A stretch of DNA of 64,000 nt from Mucilaginibacter saanensis. GTDB lineage: Bacteria; Bacteroidota; Bacteroidia; Sphingobacteriales; Sphingobacteriaceae. The stretch covers positions 120,242 through 184,241 of the forward strand of contig NZ_JACHBZ010000009.1 of NCBI RefSeq assembly GCF_014200575.1. The letters are read 5' to 3'. Below are positions 1 to 6,653 of this stretch, in pieces. Both the position numbers and the translations under genes were made by a program. Numbering within the stretch: the first letter of the stretch is position 1; the number at the start of each line of letters is the position of its first letter. Below the pieces are notes generated by a model. The model was not told the DNA's origin. It saw only the letters and a list, made by a program, of their open reading frames with translations, and did no database searches.

Positions 1-217
1 ATAATCGGCAGTAGCTAAATCTCTTTTCGGGCCAGATACTGTTGCATAATCAGCAGTAGCTAAATCTCTTTTCGGGCCAGATACTGTTGCATAATCGGCA
101 GTAGCTAAATCTCTTTTCGGGCCAGATACTGTTGCATAATCAGCAGTAGCTAAATCTCTTTTCGGGCCAGATACTGTTGCATAATCAGCGGTAGCTAAAT
201 CTCTTTTTGGACCAGAT
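1..217 (-). repeat. 45-bp in-frame tandem repeat
   Basis: Almost five copies of a 45-bp unit (15 codons) lie inside the repeat-precursor gene. Units alternate between cggca and cagca at one position (GCC/GCT alanine), and the unit nearest the start has a few more changes. All differences in the core motif are synonymous. The array continues past the left edge, so the total copy number is unknown. Confidence 0.95.
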
Positions 218-330
218 TTGGCAGTTGTTTTATCTGTTTTCGGGTTAGATTTTACAACGCCTGAAGTGTTTGCAAATGAAGATAAGAATGTGCTTAATGC
301 TAATGCTGCTAATATTGATGACTTTTTCAT
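1..330 (-). CDS. Exported tandem-repeat peptide precursor (partial, runs off left edge)
   Basis: The reading frame starts at the ATG at 330-328 and stays open for 110 codons to the window edge, so the C-terminus is missing. Residues 1-20 (MKKSSILAALALSTFLSSFA) form a clear signal peptide ending in a plausible SFA/N cleavage site. A spacer follows (about 21-38), and then the motif SGPKRDLATADY occurs five times, spaced exactly 15 residues (unit SGPKRDLATADYATV). The copies differ only at silent positions. Three smaller genes immediately upstream on the same strand end in the same K-R-D-L-A-S-A-D motif, so this is the last visible member of a four-gene run. I do not recognise a named family. 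The basic pair before each D-L-A-T-A-D could be a processing site, but that is inference. The frame and signal peptide make a real gene likely. Confidence 0.8.
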   Translation of the reverse strand, partial: MKKSSILAALALSTFLSSFANTSGVVKSNPKTDKTTAKSGPKRDLATADYATVSGPKRDLATADYATVSGPKRDLATADYATVSGPKRDLATADYATVSGPKRDLATADY

Positions 331-395
331 GATGTTTTTGGATGTGTGGGGATGAATATTTTTGTTTGTTAATTGGTTCTTGTTTGTTATGTTGA

Positions 396-551
396 TCAGT
401 CGGCGCTGCCCAAGTCTTTTTTAAAGCCCGATAATGTTGGGTTAATGGCGGTTTCTAAAGGTTTTACTGTGTTTTTAGAAACGGTTTGTGTTGATAATAT
501 TCCAGTGCCTGTGCTTAGGCTTAATATGGATATGATGATGAACTTTTTCAT
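396..551 (-). CDS. Small exported peptide ending in SGFKKDLGSAD
   Basis: This 51-residue frame runs from the ATG at 551 to the TGA at 398-396. It begins MKKFIIISILSLSTGTGILS, a basic then hydrophobic segment typical of an export signal, followed by about 20 polar residues and the C-terminus SGFKKDLGSAD. That end matches the repeat unit of the downstream gene (SGPKRDLATAD) and the ends of the two upstream genes. The gap is 26 bp to the upstream member and 65 bp to the downstream one, which suggests one transcript. The overlapping plus-strand frame (373-612) has no recognisable features and is rejected. No known family is recognised; the shared tail is the main evidence that it is real. Confidence 0.75.
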   Translation of the reverse strand: MKKFIIISILSLSTGTGILSTQTVSKNTVKPLETAINPTLSGFKKDLGSAD

Positions 552-577
552 GTTTGTTTTTTATTTATGGTTAGTAA

Positions 578-724
578 TCAATCAGCGCTTGCAAGATCTC
601 TTTTGGCTGTAAGAGCAAATGAATGCATGCTGAATGTTTCAGGTTTTACGTTTTCCTTTTTGCGAGGGGACGTAATGGCGCCCGTAAAAAGAACTGCTAA
701 AGCGATGGTGATTAATATTTTCAT
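578..724 (-). CDS. Small exported peptide ending in TAKRDLASAD
   Basis: This 48-residue frame runs from the ATG at 724 to the TGA at 580-578. The N-terminus MKILITIALAVLFTGAITS is hydrophobic and signal-like. A short polar middle follows (residues 20-38), and the protein ends TAKRDLASAD, the same terminal motif as its neighbours. It sits 42 bp downstream of one paralogue and 26 bp upstream of the next on the same strand. The middle segments of the four proteins share no obvious similarity, so the conserved parts are the export signal and the tail. The function is unknown. Confidence 0.75.
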   Translation of the reverse strand: MKILITIALAVLFTGAITSPRKKENVKPETFSMHSFALTAKRDLASAD

Positions 725-766
725 TTTTTTTCTATTTAATTAGATTAACTATCGTTTTGCTTCAGA

Positions 767-925
767 TCAATCGGCACTGGCCAGATCTCTTTTAAGGCCT
801 GAGATAACTTTTAAAAAGCTGTACACTACCTGAGGCTGCTCATTTTTGTTTTGAGGTGGTAAAACCGACAGCGATAAAACACCTGTACTTACAATTAGTA
901 CTACCAATACAATGATCCTTTTCAT
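767..925 (-). CDS. Small exported peptide ending in SGLKRDLASAD (first gene of the run)
   Basis: This 52-residue frame runs from the ATG at 925 to the TGA at 769-767. Residues 1-20 (MKRIIVLVVLIVSTGVLSLS) form a strongly hydrophobic export signal. The middle is rich in Gln and Asn, and the C-terminus is SGLKRDLASAD. It is the most upstream of four paralogous genes, so the promoter for the group should lie in 926-1100, where a perfect inverted repeat is found 36 bp before the start. No family name is known to me. A secreted signal, a modified peptide precursor or a small toxin are all open possibilities. Confidence 0.75.
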   Translation of the reverse strand: MKRIIVLVVLIVSTGVLSLSVLPPQNKNEQPQVVYSFLKVISGLKRDLASAD

Positions 926-961
926 GATGGTTAATATTTATATTATTACTTTATTCAATTA

Positions 962-984
962 ATTGTTGAATAATATTCAACAAT
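962..984. promoter_or_regulatory. Perfect 10-bp inverted repeat upstream of the peptide genes
   Basis: ATTGTTGAAT (962-971) and ATTCAACAAT (975-984) are exact inverted copies separated by AAT. The site ends 36 bp upstream of the first peptide gene's ATG (minus strand). It could be a dimeric repressor or activator operator, or a 5' mRNA hairpin. No matching regulator is identified. Confidence 0.5.
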
Positions 985-1519
985 ACAGGTGGTCAATCCA
1001 TTTTATAACCTGTTTAAGTCTTTCATAAAAGACTTTGCTATTTATTTAGCTAATTTTGACTGTGAAATCAATAGTGTGAACTTGTGTGTCTTTATGTGTA
1101 TTTGTGTGTATTATTGCGTATTTGATAAATATTTTACTTCTACGATACATATTTGTATCTAAATAATCATTATTTTTAAACGCAACACTCATACAGATCA
1201 AGTTATACTTTAGTTACACTTTTGTTATTTCATGTTTATTAGATAGTATAATAATTACATATTGCCCCTTATGAATATTTTTCACTACTAAATTGTAGTG
1301 TTGAGGGCTTTTTTTATGCCCTAAAAATATTATTAAACTCACAATAATATCACACTAATCTATTGTCTATCAATTAATTAACACTGCAAATATAAATATG
1401 TTTTTCATTTTTCTGCAAAAAAAATAAAAATAGTTTTCAACAAGCTTTTTGTCTTTGTTATTAGATATATTAAATCATAATTTATAACTTTCACCACTAT
1501 TGTACGTAAAAGTGTTTTG
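985..1519. other. AT-rich divergent intergenic region
   Basis: About 535 bp separate the leftward peptide genes from the rightward TPR gene, and no credible coding frame is seen. The region contains a hairpin AAGTCTTT/AAAGACTT (1016-1035, 4-nt loop), a GTGT-rich low-complexity stretch (about 1075-1125), a hairpin CACTAC/GTAGTG (1283-1300) and AGGGC/GCCCT flanking a T-run (1304-1322). The last two together resemble a terminator or a short RNA. Promoters for both directions must lie here, but no full TTG...TAnnTTTG match was found. Confidence 0.6.
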
Positions 1520-2959
1520 ATGAAAAAAACCTATTCATTTTTTTTATTCTTTTTTATAGCATTTTCTGTATACGCAAAGGATTTTGAAGTAACTGCACCC
1601 GGGGATACAAGTGAAATTATCAGTCTTAATAAATTAGCTTACAGCAATAGGTTAACCGATCCTCAGCAAACCATTAGCGCTGCTTCAAAAGCGTTGGACA
1701 TGGCAAAAAAAATAAACTATAATAATGGTATTGGTGAAGCTTACCGTTGTATGGGAATAGGTATGTACTATCTTGATCAGTACGAAAAATCATTTGATTT
1801 ATACTTAAATGCAATTACCTATTTTACAAAGGCCAATAATTTGGGGGGCGAAGCCAAGGTTTATAATAATATTGGTAATTTATTCAGGGATCATGATGCC
1901 GACCGTTCCATTGATTATTTTTCTAAATCATTAGCTATTGCTACCAAATTAGGCGATACCCGTTTAATAGCTTCGCTTGATTTAAACCTTGGTAACGTTT
2001 ATACACGCAAAAACAGCCTGCACCAGGCCCTGAAATATTATGACCAGAGCAATAAACTGTTTGAAAAGCTTCGCGACTCTGTAAACCTCATTCAGTGCCT
2101 GCAGAACAGGGGAGTTATTTATTACCAGCTTGGCCAGTACGATAAGGCTGAAACGTTGTTATTGCAGGCTAATAATGCCGCCAAGCATCAGGATATGAAT
2201 GAATCAATAGCCAGCATAAATCTTACGCTGGCTTCTTTGTATATTAATCAGAAAAGGTTTGATGACGCCGAGAAAACCGTGAAGGAGGGCGTTACCTACG
2301 CGCAGTTGTTTAAGGATCCTAAGCTTGACTATGATTATAAGCACACCACTTACGAGCTGGAATATAACCGCAAAAACTATGAACGTGCATTGTATTACCT
2401 GCGCGAGATTTATAAGGTAGATAGCACAACTTACCGCTCAAATACCTCGGTTCAAATGAACCTGATTGAAACCAAACGTAAACAGGAAGAGCAGATAAAA
2501 GAAAACGAAAGGGTAGCCGAACGGCAGGCTTATGACCGCTCGCGTTTTTGGGCGGTAACCACTGTGGCCGGCTTGCTATTAATTGTAATTGGCTTGCTGG
2601 TTGGCAATGTAAAACGTAAAGCCAAAACAAATGCACAGCTTACCATGCTGAATGGCGAGGTTTCAAGACAGAAGGACAACCTTGACCGTATTAACCACCA
2701 TTTGGAAGAAATTATTGATGAGAGAACCAAGGATCTGCAGATCAAGAATAAAAAGCTCTCAGAGCACTCTTCATACCTGTCGCACCAGATCAGGGGGCCT
2801 ATTGCCACCCTGCGCGGCTTAATAAACCTTGAAAAGGAGGGTTTGGTTGAGCAACAGGAATGTATTGATATGATGGATAAATGCGTTTCGGAAATTGACG
2901 AAAAGATCATTGAAATGAGCGATATGCTGCATAATCCTTCCCAGGATACCATCTCCTAA
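1520..2959 (+). CDS. Periplasmic TPR protein with membrane span and H-box but no kinase ATPase domain
   Basis: The 479-residue product starts at the ATG at 1520; the TTG one codon earlier is less likely. Residues 1-19 form a signal peptide ending VYA. Several tetratricopeptide repeats follow up to about 320, for example around GGEAKVYNNIGNLF and LDLNLGNVYTRKN. A coiled stretch and one membrane span (about 341-362) come next, then a cytoplasmic coiled coil and a histidine-kinase H-box, SHQIRGPIATLRGL, with His near residue 422. The protein stops 57 residues after that His, so the HATPase domain is absent, and nothing resembling one follows in any frame. Topology puts the TPRs in the periplasm. 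It may be a sensor that dimerises with or phospho-exchanges with another kinase. Its position opposite the exported-peptide genes makes it a possible receptor, which is inference only. Confidence 0.85.
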   Translation: MKKTYSFFLFFFIAFSVYAKDFEVTAPGDTSEIISLNKLAYSNRLTDPQQTISAASKALDMAKKINYNNGIGEAYRCMGIGMYYLDQYEKSFDLYLNAITYFTKANNLGGEAKVYNNIGNLFRDHDADRSIDYFSKSLAIATKLGDTRLIASLDLNLGNVYTRKNSLHQALKYYDQSNKLFEKLRDSVNLIQCLQNRGVIYYQLGQYDKAETLLLQANNAAKHQDMNESIASINLTLASLYINQKRFDDAEKTVKEGVTYAQLFKDPKLDYDYKHTTYELEYNRKNYERALYYLREIYKVDSTTYRSNTSVQMNLIETKRKQEEQIKENERVAERQAYDRSRFWAVTTVAGLLLIVIGLLVGNVKRKAKTNAQLTMLNGEVSRQKDNLDRINHHLEEIIDERTKDLQIKNKKLSEHSSYLSHQIRGPIATLRGLINLEKEGLVEQQECIDMMDKCVSEIDEKIIEMSDMLHNPSQDTIS

Positions 2960-2986
2960 GCGGCTCTCCTCCGTTTTTTAATAATA

Positions 2987-3289
2987 TCAGTTAAGATTAA
3001 AGGCTGCAGGCCATGTAGAATGAATCTGAGCTTCAATAAGCCCCAGATAGATACAATACCAGGATATCATTTGTAAAATAAGCAGTTGGCGGTGTTTGTC
3101 GTAACCCTCAGTTTCAAAAGCAAGTGTTTCATCGCCGGCGGTAACAAAAAATCTTACTTCGCCCTGCCTGGGTTTAAATCTTGATTTTAAGAGGTCAAAT
3201 GCCTTAACCTTAAGTTTGCTCTTAGGGTCATGGATTGTACCATCTTTCAATGCCTGGTTTTTTGAAATTGATATAAGATAATTTGACAT
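2987..3289 (-). CDS. Hypothetical protein, 100 aa
   Basis: The ATG at 3289 (MSNYLISISKNQALKDGT) is preferred over the upstream GTG at 3295. The product is soluble, with a Lys-rich N-terminal half containing a K-x-K-x-K-A-F-D-L-L segment and a more hydrophobic C-terminal half (MISWYCIYLGLIEA), and no signal peptide. It faces the TPR gene tail to tail, with 27 bp between stop codons. I do not recognise the family. Length, composition and lack of a better frame support a real gene. Confidence 0.6.
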   Translation of the reverse strand: MSNYLISISKNQALKDGTIHDPKSKLKVKAFDLLKSRFKPRQGEVRFFVTAGDETLAFETEGYDKHRQLLILQMISWYCIYLGLIEAQIHSTWPAAFNLN

Positions 3290-3476
3290 ATACACTTACG
3301 CTAAAATGTATACTCAACAATTTTTACTCCAATTTTGCGATTAGAGCTCATATTAAATGAAAACAAGCCGGTTAATTTGAAAAACAGTCCTGAATTTTAC
3401 TGTAATTAAATATAATTAACCAATATTTAACACATGTAAAAAGAATTAACCGGCATTGTGTAGTAATAAATGTATT

Positions 3477-3514
3477 TATAATGTGTAACTGTAAGGTTTA
3501 CAGAACACATTATA
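3477..3514 (-). terminator. Hairpin just after the XRE regulator stop codon
   Basis: A two-part stem, TATAATGTGT/ACACATTATA enclosing CTGTAA/TTACAG with a GGT loop, begins three bases after the stop codon. No strong U-run follows on the minus strand, so it may terminate weakly or protect the 3' end. Confidence 0.5.
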
Positions 3515-3516
3515 AA

Positions 3517-3885
3517 CTATAATGCTAAAAAATTCTTGCTGCGTAACTCTTCATAGAGTAAAATTACCTTGCGTTGTAAGTTGGCTATCTCCGATTCGCG
3601 ATCTATTAATTTTTTTTGAGCAATGCTTAAAGTTGATGGAGTAAGGTCAATCTCTTCGGTATCAATAGATAATATCTGAGCTACGTTTATTTCAAAAATA
3701 TTTGCAATTTGCTCCAGTCGCGATAAGTTAATATCCGTTACACCTGTTTCAATTTTTGAAAAAGCAGGAATAGAAATACCCAAACGATTTGCTACATCTT
3801 CCTGGCTCCAGCCGCGTTGGTGACGCAGTGTCCTGATGTTTTTTCCAACAGATTTGTTTGTTTTCTTTTTTGTGGTGTCGCTCAT
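3517..3885 (-). CDS. XRE-family transcriptional regulator
   Basis: The 122-residue product carries a Cro/C1-type helix-turn-helix at about residues 14-70: GKNIRTLRHQRGWSQEDVAN, then RLGISIPAFSKIETG and the typical NLSRLEQIANIFEINVAQIL. The N-terminus is Lys-rich. The C-terminal 40 residues form a predicted coiled coil (ESEIANLQRKVILLYEELRS) likely used for dimerisation. A GAGAGGAAA sequence just before the start is one of the few good ribosome-binding sites here, and it sits within an imperfect TTTCCT/AGGAAA inverted repeat (3894-3917) that might be an autoregulatory operator. The target is unknown; the helicase gene upstream is 141 bp away and may be unrelated. Confidence 0.9.
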   Translation of the reverse strand: MSDTTKKKTNKSVGKNIRTLRHQRGWSQEDVANRLGISIPAFSKIETGVTDINLSRLEQIANIFEINVAQILSIDTEEIDLTPSTLSIAQKKLIDRESEIANLQRKVILLYEELRSKNFLAL

Positions 3886-4026
3886 AATGGATGTTTCCTC
3901 TCAATTAATTAAGGAAATGTATCCAAACGTTATGCCATCATTAATTCCGGTTAAAAAGCGATGTTATTGCTTACTTTTTAACCAGAATTAATGAAGATAT
4001 GGGGAAAAATTTACACAAAACGGGGG

Positions 4027-6327
4027 TTAACTGTTAGTTATGTTGTTGATGATGAACAATTTTGCAAATTTAAGCAGCAACTGTTTTTGACCTATTTCCT
4101 TAAAAAATATGGTAGCTTTAATATCGGGCTTGTTGCCCTCGAGATTTAAAACTTTACCAAATCCGAAGCGCTCATGCTCCACCTCCATACCCACTTGCAG
4201 GTTTGACGTGTCAGACGGTTTAAAGTTAGGCGATGGTACGTGAGCCTTGGCCAGTATTGATGTGGTTTTTACCGGAGCTGATGTTGCAGGCTTTGGCTTT
4301 GAAAACGCATCGGCCTGTTTGCCGCCTGTCCAGGCTTTGCGCTCATCGTCAAAAAACGGATTGCTGCCTGTTGATGGTTTGGCGCTGTAATCAAGTTCCA
4401 GGTACTTGGCATCTATTTCATCCAAAAAACGACTTGGCTCGCAGCTAATCAGCGTACCAAACTTAAACCTTGAAGTAGCATAGCTAATAGTCAGTTTACT
4501 TTCGGCACGGGTAACGGCCACATAAAACAAGCGGCGTTCTTCTTCCAGATCACTGCGGGAGTTAAGTGACATTTGCGACGGGAAAAGATTTTCTTCTAAC
4601 CCTACAACATGTACCTGTGAAAATTCCAGCCCTTTTGAGGAGTGGATGGTCATTAATGACACTGTATCCGCATCTGCATTTTTATCCTTGTCATCATTAG
4701 TAAGCAGGGCAATATCCTGCATAAAAATGTCCAGACCTTTTTCTTCAATATCCTCTCTTTCAGAAAACTCCTTAATACCGTTCAGTAACTCCTGTATGTT
4801 TTCGTAACGGTTTAGCCCTTCTACAGATTTATCCTCGTACAAATCCTTCAGTAAGCCAGAGTGCTGTGCAATATACAGCGCCGACTCATAGGCCGATTTT
4901 GTTTTTGCCAGTACCTGAAAGCTTTGTATCATGGTAGCAAAGGCATTCAAGGTTGAAGGTGCTTTACCGTCGAAGTATTTAGCCGGATCAACAATTACCT
5001 CCCAGGGTGTAACGCCATGATTATCGGCGCTAACTGTGATCTTGTCAACAGAAGTATCGCCAATCCCTCTTTTAGGGTAGTTGATAACGCGTTTTAATGC
5101 TTCCTCATCGTTCGGGTTAAAGGTAAGCCTGAAATAAGCTACCAGGTCCTTAATCTCCTTACGCTGATAAAAAGACAGACCGCCATATATTTTATAGGGA
5201 ACACCAAGCTTGCGCAAGGCTTCTTCCATGGAGCGCGATTGCGCGTTGGTACGGTATAGGATAGCAAAGTCATGCCATTTTTTACCTTTCTGGCTCCTGT
5301 CCTGCATAATGGCTTCGGCAACCAATTTACCTTCTTCGTTATCGCTAAAGGCACGCATCACCTTTATTTTATCGCCGGCTTCCTTTTCAGAGAAAACATT
5401 TTTTTTAAGCTGCTCCTTATTATTGCTGATGATGCTGTTGGCTACATGAACAATATTTTGAGTTGAGCGGTAATTTTGCTCCAGTTTAAAAACTTTAAGA
5501 TCGGGGTAATCCTTTTCAAAGTTCAGGATGTTTTGTATGTTGGCACCACGAAAGGCATAAATACTTTGCGCATCGTCGCCCACTACACACAGGTTCTCGT
5601 TAACGGCAGCCAATTTTTTCACAATCAGGTATTGCGAAAAGTTGGTATCCTGGTACTCATCAACCATGAGGTACTTAAACTTATGCTGATATTTGTTCAA
5701 TACCTCCGGATGCAGCTTTAACAGCTCATTGGTTTTGTACAGCAAATCGTCAAAATCCATAGCACCTGCCCTGAAGCAGCGTGTGGCATACATTTCATAA
5801 ATTTTACCCAACTGCCCGCGTCCGCTTGACATGTCGTCGGCCTGTATCTGCTCATTTTTGTTGTACTCCTGCCATGATATCAAATTGTTTTTAGAAGCTG
5901 ATATACGGTTAAGTACAAAATTTACATTATACAGTTTATCATCAAGGTTCATTTCTTTTAAAATGGCCCTCAATACACTCTTGCTATCGTCAGTATCGTA
6001 AATGGTAAAGTTGCTGGGGTAGCCAATTTTTTCGGCCTCAACCCTTAATATTTTGGCAAAAACCGAGTGGAAGGTGCCCATCCATATATTTTTGGCTTCG
6101 GTGCCTACTACGTGGGTGATACGCTCACGCATTTCGCGGGCGGCTTTATTGGTAAAGGTTAGCACCAGTATGTTAAAAGAATCAACCCCTTTACGTACTA
6201 GGTGTGCTACCCGGTAAGTAATAACCCTTGTTTTGCCCGACCCGGCACCGGCAATAATCATTACCGGTCCATCGGTTTGTTCTACCGCTGCCCTTTGTTC
6301 GGGGTTTAATCCCTGTAAATAATCCAA
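4027..6327 (-). CDS. uvrD: UvrD/PcrA-type DNA helicase
   Basis: This 766-residue superfamily 1 3'-5' helicase acts in repair and in clearing proteins from DNA. All motifs are visible: Q-motif LNPEQRAAV (7-15), Walker A GAGSGKT (27-33), motif II MVDEYQDTN, motif III VVGDDAQSIYAFRGA, motif IV LEQNYRST, motif V TIHSSKGLEF and motif VI RRLFYVAVTRAE. The C-terminus has a flexible linker and a PcrA-type Tudor-like domain (VGMEVEHERFGFGKVLN) that binds RNA polymerase in better-studied relatives. The length is normal for the family, and the gene is intact. It is transcribed alone; the next gene on that strand is the XRE regulator. Confidence 0.95.
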   Translation of the reverse strand: MDYLQGLNPEQRAAVEQTDGPVMIIAGAGSGKTRVITYRVAHLVRKGVDSFNILVLTFTNKAAREMRERITHVVGTEAKNIWMGTFHSVFAKILRVEAEKIGYPSNFTIYDTDDSKSVLRAILKEMNLDDKLYNVNFVLNRISASKNNLISWQEYNKNEQIQADDMSSGRGQLGKIYEMYATRCFRAGAMDFDDLLYKTNELLKLHPEVLNKYQHKFKYLMVDEYQDTNFSQYLIVKKLAAVNENLCVVGDDAQSIYAFRGANIQNILNFEKDYPDLKVFKLEQNYRSTQNIVHVANSIISNNKEQLKKNVFSEKEAGDKIKVMRAFSDNEEGKLVAEAIMQDRSQKGKKWHDFAILYRTNAQSRSMEEALRKLGVPYKIYGGLSFYQRKEIKDLVAYFRLTFNPNDEEALKRVINYPKRGIGDTSVDKITVSADNHGVTPWEVIVDPAKYFDGKAPSTLNAFATMIQSFQVLAKTKSAYESALYIAQHSGLLKDLYEDKSVEGLNRYENIQELLNGIKEFSEREDIEEKGLDIFMQDIALLTNDDKDKNADADTVSLMTIHSSKGLEFSQVHVVGLEENLFPSQMSLNSRSDLEEERRLFYVAVTRAESKLTISYATSRFKFGTLISCEPSRFLDEIDAKYLELDYSAKPSTGSNPFFDDERKAWTGGKQADAFSKPKPATSAPVKTTSILAKAHVPSPNFKPSDTSNLQVGMEVEHERFGFGKVLNLEGNKPDIKATIFFKEIGQKQLLLKFAKLFIINNITNS

Positions 6328-6460
6328 AATTTTTCCCTCTTTTCTTGAAACAGCGAAATTAAGGTTTTGAGGCGAAAGAGGAAAGTAAGATTGGCAATGG
6401 ATGGGATAAAAATATCAACAATAGGTAGTAAGAGGTGAATAAGAAAGAGGGGACTAAAAA

Positions 6461-6493
6461 AGCCTTACGAAGTTTTTAAAACTTCGTAAGGCT
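6461..6493. repeat. 33-bp perfect palindrome, probable dispersed intergenic element
   Basis: AGCCTTACGAAGTTTT and its exact complement flank a single T. It is too long and too perfect for chance and is not placed directly after either flanking gene. I recall related CTTACGAAGTTTT...CTTCGTAAG palindromes between genes in Sphingobacteriaceae, but only this copy was noticed here. Confidence 0.7.
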
Positions 6494-6574
6494 GACAGGT
6501 AGGTTAAAATCTTGAAGTTGCCGGAAACTGAAGCAATAAAAAGACCCGTAAAACCGGGGTTTTCTGAAAGGGTA

Positions 6575-6618
6575 TAAAAAAAGAACGCGCGATTACAAAC
6601 TGCCTCGTAATCGCGCGT
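6575..6618 (-). terminator. Intrinsic terminator of fabV
   Basis: A 12-bp perfect stem, ACGCGCGATTAC (6585-6596) with GTAATCGCGCGT (6607-6618), is followed on the minus strand by TTCTTTTTTTA. It begins 36 bp after the fabV stop codon. This is a textbook Rho-independent structure. Confidence 0.9.
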
Positions 6619-6653
6619 TTATGATATGGAATTTGTGAGTTTGAAAGCGCTTA

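Larger units (their letters stand above)
6328..6653. other. Intergenic region with two strong palindromes
   Basis: This 326-bp gap between the helicase start and the FabV stop holds no gene. It contains a 33-bp perfect palindrome (6461-6493) and the FabV terminator (6575-6618), each listed separately. Confidence 0.8.

Noticed and set aside
1..217. CRISPR array
   Set aside because: The 45-bp units are contiguous with no unique spacers and stay in frame with a signal-peptide protein.
373..612. 79-residue plus-strand frame over the small peptide genes
   Set aside because: It lies antisense to two paralogous peptide genes and has no signal or family features; the minus-strand frames share a clear motif.
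1283..1322. Terminator of a missed gene
   Set aside because: The two small hairpins near a T-run look terminator-like, but no gene with a credible frame precedes them on either strand; kept only as a note in the intergenic entry.
2319..2952. Two antisense frames of 105 and 140 residues inside the TPR gene
   Set aside because: Ser/Cys/Trp-rich translation typical of a complement of a coding strand; the TPR protein is convincing.
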